64,000 nucleotides of DNA from Poindextera sp965277425 (lineage in GTDB: Bacteria > Pseudomonadota > Alphaproteobacteria > Caulobacterales > Caulobacteraceae). This document shows positions 42,244 to 50,850 of the stretch, piece by piece (position 1 is the stretch's first letter; each line of letters starts with the position of its first letter). The notes below the pieces were generated by a model. The model was given only the letters and a program-made list of their open reading frames with translations, was not told the DNA's origin and did not search any database. The DNA lies in contig CBDICR010000005.1 of assembly GCA_965277425.1 (NCBI GenBank), positions 310,001 through 374,000 on the forward strand, read 5' to 3'. The position numbers and the translations under genes are program-made.

Positions 42244-42840
42244 GTGAAGTCAAGCGGCGGGCTGGTGGTCGGCGTCACCGGCGCATCCGGTGCGGCCTAT
42301 GGGGTGCGCGCGCTCGACGCCTGCCGCGACATGGGGATCGAGACCCATCTGGTCGCGACGCGGGCGGCGGCCCTGACGCTGAAGCTGGAAACCGGGCTTT
42401 CCCTCGCCGCGCTGAGCGCCAGGGCGTCGAAAACCTACAAACCGACCGACGTCGGCGCGGCGATCGCCTCGGGCTCATTTCGCACGCTGGGCATGATCGT
42501 GGCGCCCTGCTCGATCCGCACGATGTCGGAAATCGCCACCGGCGTCACCTCCAGCCTCATCACCCGGGCGGCGGACGTGACGCTGAAGGAGCGGCGTCCG
42601 CTGGTCCTGATGGTGCGCGAGACGCCGTTCCACCTCGGCCATCTGCGCACCATGGTCGCCCTGACCGAGATGGGCGCGATCATCGCCCCGCCGCTGCCGG
42701 CGCTCTACGCCAGACCCCCGTCCATCGAGGCGATGATCGACCAGTCGGTCGGCCGGGCGCTCGACCTGTTCGGGCTGGACTGGACGGGCGTCAAGCGCTG
42801 GGGCGAAGACCTGGACGTCGTTGTGGACGGCGACCGTTGA
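42244..42840 (+). CDS. ubiX: Flavin prenyltransferase UbiX
   Basis: 198 residues from GTG 42244, about 10 bases after a GGGGAG ribosome site; a TTG at 42226 is less likely. UbiX attaches dimethylallyl to FMN to give the prenyl-FMN cofactor of UbiD decarboxylase in ubiquinone synthesis. GVTGASGAAYG (10-20), the APCSIRTMSEIATG flavin site and the ETPFHLGHLRTM segment are family signatures. The stop overlaps the next start by four bases. ubiD is not in the window. Confidence 0.95.
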   Translation: MKSSGGLVVGVTGASGAAYGVRALDACRDMGIETHLVATRAAALTLKLETGLSLAALSARASKTYKPTDVGAAIASGSFRTLGMIVAPCSIRTMSEIATGVTSSLITRAADVTLKERRPLVLMVRETPFHLGHLRTMVALTEMGAIIAPPLPALYARPPSIEAMIDQSVGRALDLFGLDWTGVKRWGEDLDVVVDGDR

Positions 42841-43553
42841 GCCTCTGGGAGCGCGCCAGCCGCGCCTACGAATCGGCCGAGGTCGAACGGCTCTGCCTGG
42901 CCTTGCAGGACGATCACGGCCAGTGCGTCTGCTATCTGCTCTGGGCGATCTGGGCCGGCGAACAGGGCCGCGCGGTGACCGCCGGCTTGGCCGGCCAAGC
43001 CGCCGCGCTGGCGCTGGACTGGGAGGCGAGCGTCCTGAAACCCCTGCGCGCCGTTCGCCGCCGGCTGAAGTCCGCCGTCGCCGGCATCTCCGATTCGGCG
43101 CGCGAGGACGCGCGTGAGCGACTGAAGGCGGAGGAGATCGCCGCCGAGCGGCTGCTGCTCGACGCCCTGGAGGCCATGACGCCCGCGGCCGGGCGCCAGT
43201 CCGGCGACCTGGCCGCCAGCCTGCGCATCGCCCAGGCCGCCTGGGCCGCGGCGGCGCCCGACGAGACCCTCGCGGATCTCGCCGCGGCGTTTTCCAAGAC
43301 GGCGTTCCTGGCCAGGCTGCGCCCCGAAACGGCCTTCAGCGACGAGCCGCCCATCGCCAATGACGAGGCCGTCCAGGCGCGCATCGCCGCGCTGCGCCAG
43401 GCGCATCAGGACCTCGACGCCGCGATCACCGCGCTCGCGGTCGGCGCCCTGCCCGATCAGTTGCAGATCGCGCGCCTGAAGAGGCAGAAGCTGGCCCTGC
43501 GCGACCAGATCAGCCGGCTCGAGGACCGGCTGACGCCGGACATTATCGCTTAA
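42837..43553 (+). CDS. DUF2390 (TIGR02444) protein fused to a C-terminal DUF465/YdcH-like domain
   Basis: 238 residues from a TTG that overlaps the ubiX stop (TTGA). Domain 1 (1-80): SLWERASRAYE, then CLALQDDHGQCVCYLLWAIW and VLKPLRAVRRRLK, the TIGR02444 pattern. A helical linker with a second alpha-helical segment follows (about 85-175). The last 60 residues (ARIAALRQAHQDLDAAI ... LKRQKLALRDQISRLEDRL) match DUF465. Function unknown; no signal peptide or membrane segment. Probably translated with ubiX. Confidence 0.75.
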   Translation: MSLWERASRAYESAEVERLCLALQDDHGQCVCYLLWAIWAGEQGRAVTAGLAGQAAALALDWEASVLKPLRAVRRRLKSAVAGISDSAREDARERLKAEEIAAERLLLDALEAMTPAAGRQSGDLAASLRIAQAAWAAAAPDETLADLAAAFSKTAFLARLRPETAFSDEPPIANDEAVQARIAALRQAHQDLDAAITALAVGALPDQLQIARLKRQKLALRDQISRLEDRLTPDIIA

Positions 43554-44272
43554 CCCGCCGCCGCCAGGCGCTTTCTCGCGTACATGGCCGCGTCCGCCTC
43601 GGCCAGCACCTGTTCGGCGGTGGCGTCGGGCAGGATCTGGCCGACGCCGTAGCTGATCTTGACCGGCATCAGCCATTCGCCGCAGGCGACCGGCTCGGTC
43701 TCGACGATGGCGGCCAGCGCCGCGGCCTTGGCCAGGGCGGCCGGCTGGTCGGCATGGACCAGAATAACCCCGAACTCGTCGCCGCCCAGCCGCCCGGCGA
43801 TGTCGGACTCGCGCACATTGTCGGCCAGGCGTTGGGCGACCGCCTGCAGCGCCACGTCGCCGGCGGCGTGGCCGAAACGGTCGTTCACCGCCTTGAAGCC
43901 GTCGAGGTCGAAATAGACCAGACTGGCCGGGCCACCATAGCGCTGGGTGAAGGCCAGCACCCGGCGCAGCTCGCGCACGAAGGCCCGCCGGTTCAGGAGC
44001 GGGGTCAGCACGTCCTCGTCGGCCAGCCCTTCGGCCTCGGTGAGCCGCGCCTTCAGCCGGCCAACCTCCTGGCGCAGCTCGTCGATCTCGCCGAGCAGGG
44101 TGGTCAAGGCGGCCTGAACCGGCGCGGTCAGGTCGCCGACGCCCAGGCCCAGAAAGGCGGCGCTGTCGGCCGGGCCCGTGGTCTGATCGGGCGCGACAAG
44201 CGCCGGCGCGCTCGTGCCCGGCCGCCCCCTGATCCCGCTCAACGCCCCCATGCGTACACCCAGGAGCTTCAT
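43550..44272 (-). CDS. Diguanylate cyclase (GGDEF)
   Basis: 240 residues from ATG 44272; ATG 44251 is an alternative. A disordered N-terminus and a short coiled coil (about 55-85, EIDELRQEVGRLKARL) precede a complete GGDEF domain with the active site GGDEF at 163-167 and the inhibitory I-site RESD at 154-157, five residues before it, so product inhibition by c-di-GMP is expected. No membrane or sensory domain. Convergent with the DUF2390 gene; its end overlaps that gene by four bases. Confidence 0.9.
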   Translation of the reverse strand: MKLLGVRMGALSGIRGRPGTSAPALVAPDQTTGPADSAAFLGLGVGDLTAPVQAALTTLLGEIDELRQEVGRLKARLTEAEGLADEDVLTPLLNRRAFVRELRRVLAFTQRYGGPASLVYFDLDGFKAVNDRFGHAAGDVALQAVAQRLADNVRESDIAGRLGGDEFGVILVHADQPAALAKAAALAAIVETEPVACGEWLMPVKISYGVGQILPDATAEQVLAEADAAMYARKRLAAAG

Positions 44273-44413
44273 GGAAAGCCCGCCAATCTTGCCCGCCCCC
44301 AATTCCCGAAAAACGGGAATCGCCCAAAGCCTGGGGCGAATCCTAGCGCCATCGGTTGCGAGCGCAAAGCGCGCCTCTATACTCCCGGCTTTCCTGTCCC
44401 TTTCGGAGCCGCC

Positions 44414-44914
44414 ATGGCCGATGCAAGCGCCCCAAGCGCGCCGGTTGCGATCATTATGGGCAGCCGTTCGGACTGGCCGACCCTCAAGGCCGCCGCCGCC
44501 GTGCTCGATGAGCTCGGCATAGCCTACGAGCCCAAGGTGGTTTCCGCCCACCGCACGCCGGACCGCATGTACGCCTTTGCGAAATCCGCCAAGGACAAGG
44601 GTTTCAAGGTGATCATCGCCGCGGCCGGCGGCGCGGCGCACCTGCCCGGCATGACCGCCTCCATGACGCTCCTGCCGGTCCTGGGCGTGCCGATCGAAAG
44701 CCGGGCGCTGAAAGGGCTCGATTCCCTTCTGTCCATCAATCAGATGCCGGCGGGAATCCCCGTGGGTACGCTCGCCATCGGCGAGGCGGGCGCGGCGAAC
44801 GCCGCCCTTTTGGCCGCGCGCATCCTGGCCCTTTCGGACGTCGGGCTGGCGAAGAGGCTGCAGGCCCGCGTCGAGGCGCTGGAAGCGTCGGTCCCCGAGA
44901 CCGTCGCCGACTGA
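44414..44914 (+). CDS. purE: 5-(carboxyamino)imidazole ribonucleotide mutase
   Basis: 166 residues. Class I PurE converts N5-CAIR to CAIR in purine synthesis. IIMGSRSDWPTLKAA and VSAHRTPDRM (catalytic histidine) are family signatures, as is AAGGAAHLPGMTA. First of the purEK pair, five bases before purK; divergent from the diguanylate cyclase gene. Confidence 0.96.
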   Translation: MADASAPSAPVAIIMGSRSDWPTLKAAAAVLDELGIAYEPKVVSAHRTPDRMYAFAKSAKDKGFKVIIAAAGGAAHLPGMTASMTLLPVLGVPIESRALKGLDSLLSINQMPAGIPVGTLAIGEAGAANAALLAARILALSDVGLAKRLQARVEALEASVPETVAD

Positions 44915-44919
44915 CGCCC

Positions 44920-46008
44920 ATGACCGCCTTTCCACTGGCTCCCGGTTCCACCCTTGGCGTGCTTGGCGGCGGCCAGCTTGGACGCATGCTGGCCCTGGCC
45001 GCGGCGCGGCTGAGCTTCGACGTGGTCATCCTGACCCCCGAGCCCGACAGCTGCGCCAGCCGGGTGGCGGCGCGAACCCTGCTGGCCGACTATGACGACG
45101 AAAAGGCGCTGGAGGCCCTGGCCAGCGTCGCCGACGTAGTCACCTTCGAGTTCGAGAACGTGCCCGCCGGTGTCGTCGAGACCCTTGAGACGCTAGGCGT
45201 CGCCGTCGCGCCCGGCGCCAGGGCGCTCGCCGTTTCCCAGGACCGCGTCGAGGAAAAGACCTTCCTGAACGCCTGCCGGGCGCCGACCGTCGCTTTCGCC
45301 GCGGTGGATTGCGCCGCCGATATCATCGCCGCGCTCGATCGGCTGGGCGCGCCGGCGCTCTTGAAGACGAGACGCGAAGGCTATGACGGCAAGGGACAGA
45401 CCTGGGTCGAGAGCCAGGCCGACGCCGAGGCCGCGTTCGCGCGCATCGGCGGCGTTCCCGCCATCCTGGAGGCCCGCGCCGAGTTCGCGCGCGAGCTTTC
45501 GGTGATCGCCGCGCGTGGCCGCGACGGCGAGGTGGTCGCCTATCCGCTCGGGGAGAACCACCACGAGAACGGCATTCTGCGACGCACCCGCGCGCCGGCC
45601 GTGGTCTCCAGCCAGGTGCGGGAGCAGGCGCAGGCCATCGCCGCGCGCGTCCTGATCGGCCTCGACTATGTCGGCGTTGCGGGGGTCGAGCTGTTCGAAT
45701 TCAACGACGGCCGGCTGCTGGTCAACGAGATCGCGCCGCGCGTGCACAATTCCGGCCACTGGACGCTGGATGGGTGCGAGGTCGACCAGTTCGAACAGCA
45801 TATCCGCGCCATCGCCGGCTGGCCGCTCGGCCCGGCCGCGGCCCTCGCCCAAGTCGAGATGGAGAACCTGATCGGCGCCGAGGCCGATCGCTGGCCGGCC
45901 CTGATCGGCGAAGCCGACGCCCGCCTGTGGCTCTACGGCAAGCACGAAGCCCGCGACGGCCGAAAAATGGGCCACATCAACCGCATGAGGCCACTGGAGC
46001 GGGGTTAG
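44920..46008 (+). CDS. purK: 5-(carboxyamino)imidazole ribonucleotide synthase
   Basis: 362 residues. ATP-grasp enzyme that makes N5-CAIR from AIR, ATP and bicarbonate. GVLGGGQLGRMLALAA at the N-terminus, KTRREGYDGKGQ (ATP-binding lysine), and NEIAPRVHNSGHWT (metal-binding) are clear. Start ATG 44920. With purE it supplies the two-step carboxylation of AIR. The 3' end is 10 bases before a frameshifted GxxExxY gene. Confidence 0.96.
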   Translation: MTAFPLAPGSTLGVLGGGQLGRMLALAAARLSFDVVILTPEPDSCASRVAARTLLADYDDEKALEALASVADVVTFEFENVPAGVVETLETLGVAVAPGARALAVSQDRVEEKTFLNACRAPTVAFAAVDCAADIIAALDRLGAPALLKTRREGYDGKGQTWVESQADAEAAFARIGGVPAILEARAEFARELSVIAARGRDGEVVAYPLGENHHENGILRRTRAPAVVSSQVREQAQAIAARVLIGLDYVGVAGVELFEFNDGRLLVNEIAPRVHNSGHWTLDGCEVDQFEQHIRAIAGWPLGPAAALAQVEMENLIGAEADRWPALIGEADARLWLYGKHEARDGRKMGHINRMRPLERG

Positions 46009-46018
46009 CCGAAAGAGG

Positions 46019-46412
46019 ATGGACAACGAACCTCAAGATCGTTTGCTCTATGCTGACGAGGTTTTTCAGATTCAGGGTGCGATCTTTGAGGTCAACGCGG
46101 CCATGGGGTCGGGCTTTCTGGAGGCGGTGTACCAGGAATGTCTGGCCATCGAATTCACGGATCGAGAGATTCCCTTCTTTAGCCTTTCCGCCATTGGCCC
46201 TGACATACAAAGGCCGACCACTGCGGCAGGCGTACCGGCCCGATTTCGTCTGTTTCGGGCTCATCATCGTGGAATTGAAAGCTGTGCGCGAGTTGGCGCC
46301 CGAACATCGAGCGCAGGTTCTGAACTACCTGAAAGCGACAGGCCTTCGACTTGGCCTTTTGGTCAACTTCGGTGGCGCTTCCAAGGCTCGCATCGAGCGT
46401 TTGGTTCATTAG
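46019..46412 (+). pseudogene. GxxExxY-family gene with a one-base frameshift
   Basis: The first part (from ATG 46019) reads IFEVNAAMGSGFLEAVYQ, with the family motif GFLEAVY, and LAIEFTDREIPF. After the run at 46178-46180 the matching continuation is one frame further on: LALTYKGRPLRQAYRPDF, then IIVELKAVRELAPEHRAQ and GLLVNFGG, ending at 46412. Removing one T from CTTTAG restores one 130-residue protein. GxxExxY proteins are small, of unknown function, and resemble nucleases in their VELKA motif. Either a recent pseudogene or a sequence error. Confidence 0.75.
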
Positions 46413-46450
46413 CCATCGGCTACGTTTCGTGGCCGGCGTCCTCAAGATTT

Positions 46451-46596
46451 CGACCACGAACCACACGAACCAACACGAACGGCCGCTTCGCGGCCGCTCC
46501 AACCTTGAATGCGCATGAGACGTTGGCGAAAACGATGGCTTCGATGACCTCACCCTCGTGTTCGTGTTGGTTCGTGTCGTTCGTGGTTCAAAAAAT
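46451..46596. repeat. Long intergenic inverted repeat after the GxxExxY gene
   Basis: A left arm at 46451-46480 (made of CCACGAAC/CACACGAACC/AACACGAAC units) is the nearly exact reverse complement of a right arm at 46558-46589. Within it lie a small perfect hairpin (GGCCGC TTC GCGGCC, 46481-46495) and about 75 bases without a clear signal. The arms share their internal ACGAACC periodicity. It could be a mobile non-coding element or a decayed MITE-like repeat. Confidence 0.65.
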
Positions 46597-46629
46597 CGAT
46601 CTCGCCGCTCCGCGGCGCTCATCCAGCGT

Positions 46630-47274
46630 CTACCGCCCGTACCGCAACCGTCCGAGCGCGGTGGCCAGCTGGGTGGCGAGGTCGGCGGGGCGGATCTTGG
46701 CTTTCCAGGTTTCGTAGGCCATGACGCGGCCGATCTGGGTGGCCAGATGGGCGCTCGCCGCGTCGGGACCGGCGTTCAGGCGGATGGCCAGGGTCGAGAC
46801 CAGGATGGCGGACAGGATGGCGCGCTTGGAATAGTGGTTCTCGTCGGTGGCGCGGTCGCCGGCCCAGCGCCAGAGGACGTCGGCGCTGCCCCAGACCAGC
46901 CTCAGCGCCAGCGGCAGGTTCATCGGCAAGGCGAGAAAGCCGGCCCAGCGGCGCACGGCCTCGCCGTCGGCCTCAGCCGCGTCCAGCCTCGCCTCCACGC
47001 CGCGTGAAATGCGCTCGCGCATCTTCAGAACCTTGGGATCAAGCGCGCCCAGGGCCGCCAGCGCCGCCTGATCGTGGCGGCGCGAAAACAGCGCCGCCAG
47101 ATCGCGGGGGCCGCCCGGCATGAGCAGCATCGCCTCCCCCGCCGACAGGCCGGCCGCCGCTCCGGCGCGGGCGACCAGGCGGCCGTTCCAGCCCAGCGTC
47201 GGCGCGAGCGCGACGGCGGCGTCCAGTACGCGAAGCTCGGCCTCGTCGGCCCAGTCGGTTTGATCAGCGCTCAT
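46630..47274 (-). CDS. COQ9 family protein (ubiquinone biosynthesis)
   Basis: 214 residues from ATG 47274 (MSADQTDWADEAELRVLDA). TetR-like helical N-terminus and a C-terminal COQ9 domain with YSKRAILSAILVSTL, the family hallmark, and AHLATQIGRVM. In bacteria this family is known as rpsU-divergently transcribed protein; COQ9 of eukaryotes binds lipid and assists the COQ7 hydroxylase. It is indeed divergent from rpsU here. Confidence 0.9.
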   Translation of the reverse strand: MSADQTDWADEAELRVLDAAVALAPTLGWNGRLVARAGAAAGLSAGEAMLLMPGGPRDLAALFSRRHDQAALAALGALDPKVLKMRERISRGVEARLDAAEADGEAVRRWAGFLALPMNLPLALRLVWGSADVLWRWAGDRATDENHYSKRAILSAILVSTLAIRLNAGPDAASAHLATQIGRVMAYETWKAKIRPADLATQLATALGRLRYGR

Positions 47275-47433
47275 GCGGCCCATAGCCTATACCGTCCGGG
47301 GCGAGCCGTCTCGCCGTGGACATCGCCGCGCGCCTCTGGTATCAGCCCGGCCACGTACGCAGGCTAAGGCTCGCGGACGCGAAATCGCATTCGCGGCTTG
47401 CGGGACTGGGCTCCCGAGGACGCGCCGGGAGAA

Positions 47434-47676
47434 TTGGTCATCGTTCAGATTTTCGTCCGCGACAATAATGTCGACCAGGCGCTGAAGGCCCTGAAGAAGA
47501 AGATGCAGCGCGAAGGCTCGTTCCGCGAGATGAAGCGGCACGTGCATTACGAAAAGCCTTCCGAAAAGCGCGCCCGCCAAAAGGCCGAGGCCGTGCGGCG
47601 CGCCCGCAAGCTGGCCCGCAAGCGCGCCCAGCGCGAAGGCCTGCTGCCGGCGCCGAAGAAGGTCGTCAGAACCTAG
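47434..47676 (+). CDS. rpsU: 30S ribosomal protein bS21
   Basis: 80 residues from TTG 47434, or 78 if the conserved start MVQIFVRDNN is made from an ATC at 47440. The body VRDNNVDQALKALKKKMQRE, then KRHVHYEKPSEKRARQKAEA, is diagnostic. The GGGAGA ribosome site at about 47428 is seven bases from the ATC but only about one from the TTG. No ATG or GTG is available between 47398 and the conserved region. Basic C-terminal tail as in other alphaproteobacteria. Confidence 0.92.
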   Translation: MVIVQIFVRDNNVDQALKALKKKMQREGSFREMKRHVHYEKPSEKRARQKAEAVRRARKLARKRAQREGLLPAPKKVVRT

Positions 47677-47682
47677 AGCGAT

Positions 47683-48969
47683 CTACTCGCCCGTTCGCCG
47701 CGCCAAGCTGGCGAAGAAGGTTTTCAGTTCGAACCGTCCCGTCGACAACGCCCCCGACTTGAACGCCGGGCCGGCGACCCAGAGTTCGAGCGCCGTGGTG
47801 GCGAACATCACCGCGGCCGTGCCCGCGACCTGCCACAGCGGCGGATCGCTGGCCGCTCGGGCCGCCATCATGAACGGCGTGAAGATCGGAACCCAGGACA
47901 GGGTCGCCAGGACAGGCGAGTCCGGATGGCTGATCGCCTGGGTCATGAAGACCATGGGCAGCGACAAGAGGATCATCATCGGCCCAAGCAGGGTCTGGGC
48001 CTCGCGTGCGGTCTCGCAGAAGGCGCCCACCGTCACATAGAGGGTGGCGAACATCAGATAGCCGCCGACGAAATAGAGGGCGAGGTAGGCGATCATGCCT
48101 TGGGTGAACAGCACCGCCCCCAGGTCGGCGGCGATGCTGGGCGCGGTGATGGACAGGGCGATGGCGCCGACGGTCAGCCAGACGCCGAGCACCGTCGCGG
48201 TCACGCAGGCCACGCCCAATATCTTGCCGCCCATGATCTGCGGCACCGAGGCCGAGGTCAGCAGCACCTCCAGGATGCGGCTGGACTTCTCCTCGATGAC
48301 GCTGTTCAGCAGCATGCCGGCGCCGGTGAAGACCACCATCCAGAGCAGAAAGCCCATGATGACGCCGGCGAAGCCGCGCACCTTTTCGCGCTGGGAGGCC
48401 TTGCCGCCAGCCTTGGCGGAATAGTCCGTCAGCCGCGGCTGGAGCGCCTCCACCCGGGCCAGGGCCTGCGACCCGATTCCCGCCTTGGCCAGGCTGGCGC
48501 TGCGCATGGCCTGGCTGACCGCCTGGCTGATGGCGAACTCGCCTGAGCGGTCGGCCACGTTGCGGCTCCAATAGTCGATCGCCACGCTGTCGCCGGCCGG
48601 TTTGATGATGGCCGCCGCCTCCAGTTGGCCGCCGCCCGGCAGCGACCGGAGTCCGGCGACATAGGGTTTGAGATCGGCGACGGCGGCGGCCGGGTCGGCG
48701 AGCGGACCGCCGGGCGGGTTCACCAGGTGCGCGATCGGCTTTTGCCCCGGCGAAGCGGGCTGAAGGAACTTGTCGACCTGGGCCGCATAGCCCTGGCCGG
48801 TGAAATCGACCACCGCCAGGTTCGGCACCGGCTCGGAGCGGGTCACCAGGATCGGCGCCCAGCCGAAGATGACGATGCCCACCGGCATGAGCAGGATGGA
48901 GAGCCAGAAACCCGGCGTGCGCACATAGGCGATGTAGTCGCGGAAGGCGATTTTAAGGAGGCGGTTCAT
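47683..48969 (-). CDS. ABC-2 type transporter permease (NatB-like)
   Basis: 428 residues. One membrane segment near the N-terminus (about 22-42), a large extracytoplasmic region (about 45-190) and five segments near 200-400 with SASVPQIMGGKILGV-type loop and a long LTSASVPQIMGG. This is the ABC2_membrane_3 layout of NatB-like exporters. Its ATG overlaps the stop of the ATPase gene by four bases. The exported substrate is unknown (sodium for NatAB of Bacillus). Confidence 0.87.
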   Translation of the reverse strand: MNRLLKIAFRDYIAYVRTPGFWLSILLMPVGIVIFGWAPILVTRSEPVPNLAVVDFTGQGYAAQVDKFLQPASPGQKPIAHLVNPPGGPLADPAAAVADLKPYVAGLRSLPGGGQLEAAAIIKPAGDSVAIDYWSRNVADRSGEFAISQAVSQAMRSASLAKAGIGSQALARVEALQPRLTDYSAKAGGKASQREKVRGFAGVIMGFLLWMVVFTGAGMLLNSVIEEKSSRILEVLLTSASVPQIMGGKILGVACVTATVLGVWLTVGAIALSITAPSIAADLGAVLFTQGMIAYLALYFVGGYLMFATLYVTVGAFCETAREAQTLLGPMMILLSLPMVFMTQAISHPDSPVLATLSWVPIFTPFMMAARAASDPPLWQVAGTAAVMFATTALELWVAGPAFKSGALSTGRFELKTFFASLARRTGE

Positions 48970-49892
48970 GCCTGGCCTCCCGCAGTGTTGGTCAGGACGA
49001 TGAAGGCGTCATGCAGATGCGGCTCGCGCAGTTCGAAGCGGCGGATGTCCAGGCCGAGCCCGAACGCCGCCATCAGGGCGCCTTGCGCTGGCGCGCCGGC
49101 CTGCAAGGTCGCGGTCACCCGGATCGCGCCCGCGTCCACCGCCTCGACCGTACGCTCGCCAAGGCCGGGCAGACCGGCCAGGGCCGCGGGATCGAAGACG
49201 CCTTCCAGGATCAGGCTGCGCGGCGCGGCCGATCGGGCCTGGTCGACGGTGCCATCGAACACCTTGCGGCCCTTGGCGAGCAAGACAACCTGATCGCACA
49301 GGCGCTCGGCGTGCTGCATGACGTGGGTGGAGAAGACCACCGTCGCCCCACGCGCCGCGAGGCCGCGGATCAAGGCTTCCAACGACTGCTGGTTGACCGG
49401 ATCGAGGCCGGAAAAGGGCTCGTCGAGCAGGACCAGGTCCGGCTCGTGCGCCAGGGCCGACAAGAGCTGGACCTTCTGCGCCATGCCCTTGGAGAGCGCG
49501 CGAATCTGGCGATCCTGGGCTTCGCCGAGACCCTGCGCCTCGAGCATCTTGCGCGCGCGGCCGCGGCCCTCGGCCACGGGCACGCCCTTCAGGCCCGCCA
49601 GGAAGGCGATGGCCCCCACCGGCGTCATGCGGCGATAGAGGCCACGCTCTTCGGGCAGGAAGCCGATGCGGTCGCGCACCTGGCGAACGTCATGCGCGCC
49701 GAGCACGCTCACCGCACCGCTGGTCGGCGCGATCAGGCCCAGGATCATGCGAATGGTCGAGGTCTTGCCGGCGCCGTTGGGGCCGAGAAAGCCCAGGATC
49801 TTGCCTGGCTGAACCCGAAAACTCAGGTCGCCGACCGCCTCGAAATCGCCGTAGCGCTTGGTGACCTGCTCCAGTTCGAGCGCCGCCTGCAT
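48966..49892 (-). CDS. ABC transporter ATP-binding protein (NatA-like)
   Basis: 308 residues from ATG 49892 (MQAALELEQVTKRYGD). Walker A GPNGAGKT at 37-44, signature LSKGMAQKV at 133-141, Walker B LVLLDEP at 154-160, then a C-terminal DUF4162-like extension (about 220-305). It pairs with the permease downstream by a four-base overlap. Divergent or isolated from its other neighbours. Confidence 0.92.
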   Translation of the reverse strand: MQAALELEQVTKRYGDFEAVGDLSFRVQPGKILGFLGPNGAGKTSTIRMILGLIAPTSGAVSVLGAHDVRQVRDRIGFLPEERGLYRRMTPVGAIAFLAGLKGVPVAEGRGRARKMLEAQGLGEAQDRQIRALSKGMAQKVQLLSALAHEPDLVLLDEPFSGLDPVNQQSLEALIRGLAARGATVVFSTHVMQHAERLCDQVVLLAKGRKVFDGTVDQARSAAPRSLILEGVFDPAALAGLPGLGERTVEAVDAGAIRVTATLQAGAPAQGALMAAFGLGLDIRRFELREPHLHDAFIVLTNTAGGQA

Positions 49893-49977
49893 GCCGCCAT
49901 CCCAATCTTCGTCCAAAGTCTATTTGGGACCGGCCGCCTTAAGGACTGGTTCTATCGCGGCCATCGCGGCGGCGGGA

Positions 49978-50850
49978 TCAAACCAAGGCCGAGCCGCCTG
50001 GCGATCTTGACGCATCGCGCACGTGATCGACGCCGCGCACGATCGCATCGGCGTATTTCAGTCCGAGCAGGGTGGTGTGGCTGGCGCCGTCGACGATCTC
50101 CGCATAGCCCTGGGCCGACCGATGCGCCGGCGCCGTCCGCAACGGGTCCATCATGGCGCGAGAGCGCCGCGCCCCGGCGACGATCACCGCGACCGGCCAT
50201 CTGGGATCGAGCGGGCCGCTGGTCTTGGCCTGCTCGGCGGTGGCCAGCCATTGATCGACTTCGGCGGAGGCCCAGCGATTGTGCCTGGCCGAGGCGAAGG
50301 CGCGGCGCTTCTCGGCCGAGGCCGCCGACGTCAGGCCGATCTTGTCGCCGAGCGAGGTGTTCGCGAGGGGCGCATAGAGGCCAAACCTGGCGCCCCGGGC
50401 GGCCATGCGCGAGGCGGCGGCGAACTGGCTTGCGAACGACCGCCCCATCGGCGTGTCGGTCGATTCCGGCGTCGCCGCATCGACCAGGACCAGGCCGATC
50501 ACCTTTTCCGGGTTGCGATTGGCGAAAAGGCGCAGGTAGAGCCCAGCCATGGAATGGCCGACCAGGACGAAGGGGCCATCTTCATGCGCGGCGGCGAGCA
50601 ACTTTTCCAGGTCGCCAACCACCGCCAGGCCATCGCGCGGCTGCGGCCCCGGATCGGACAGACCGAGGCCCGCGCGATCATAGGAACAGGCATGCCAGCC
50701 CTGCGCGGCCAGCTTTTCCTGCACCACGCCGAAATCGGCGGACAGGCCGAAGGCGCCCGCCTCGAGCAGCACCGCCGGACGCCCGTCCTTCGGACCCTCG
50801 CGGATGAGGTGCAGCCGCCGCCCGCCGATGTCGACCATCTCACCGCGCAT
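49978..50850 (-). CDS. Alpha/beta hydrolase, probably lacking its original membrane anchor
   Basis: 290 residues from ATG 50850 (MRGEMVDIGGRRLHLIREG). Oxyanion/nucleophile elbow VLVGHSMAGLYLRLF, an aspartate in the VAVIVAGARR region and the C-terminal histidine in GASHTTLLG complete the triad. Substrate unknown. Immediately upstream in another frame (50930-50853) an open stretch encodes a perfect membrane helix, LAGLALIVLAYIALGGAIV, ending at a TGA, suggesting that a former N-terminal anchor was uncoupled by a frameshift. Confidence 0.78.
   Translation of the reverse strand: MRGEMVDIGGRRLHLIREGPKDGRPAVLLEAGAFGLSADFGVVQEKLAAQGWHACSYDRAGLGLSDPGPQPRDGLAVVGDLEKLLAAAHEDGPFVLVGHSMAGLYLRLFANRNPEKVIGLVLVDAATPESTDTPMGRSFASQFAAASRMAARGARFGLYAPLANTSLGDKIGLTSAASAEKRRAFASARHNRWASAEVDQWLATAEQAKTSGPLDPRWPVAVIVAGARRSRAMMDPLRTAPAHRSAQGYAEIVDGASHTTLLGLKYADAIVRGVDHVRDASRSPGGSALV

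Noticed and set aside
46174..46184. Programmed +1 recoding in the GxxExxY gene
   Set aside because: There is no in-frame stop or rare codon at the shift site, which such sites usually need; a simple one-base insertion explains it.
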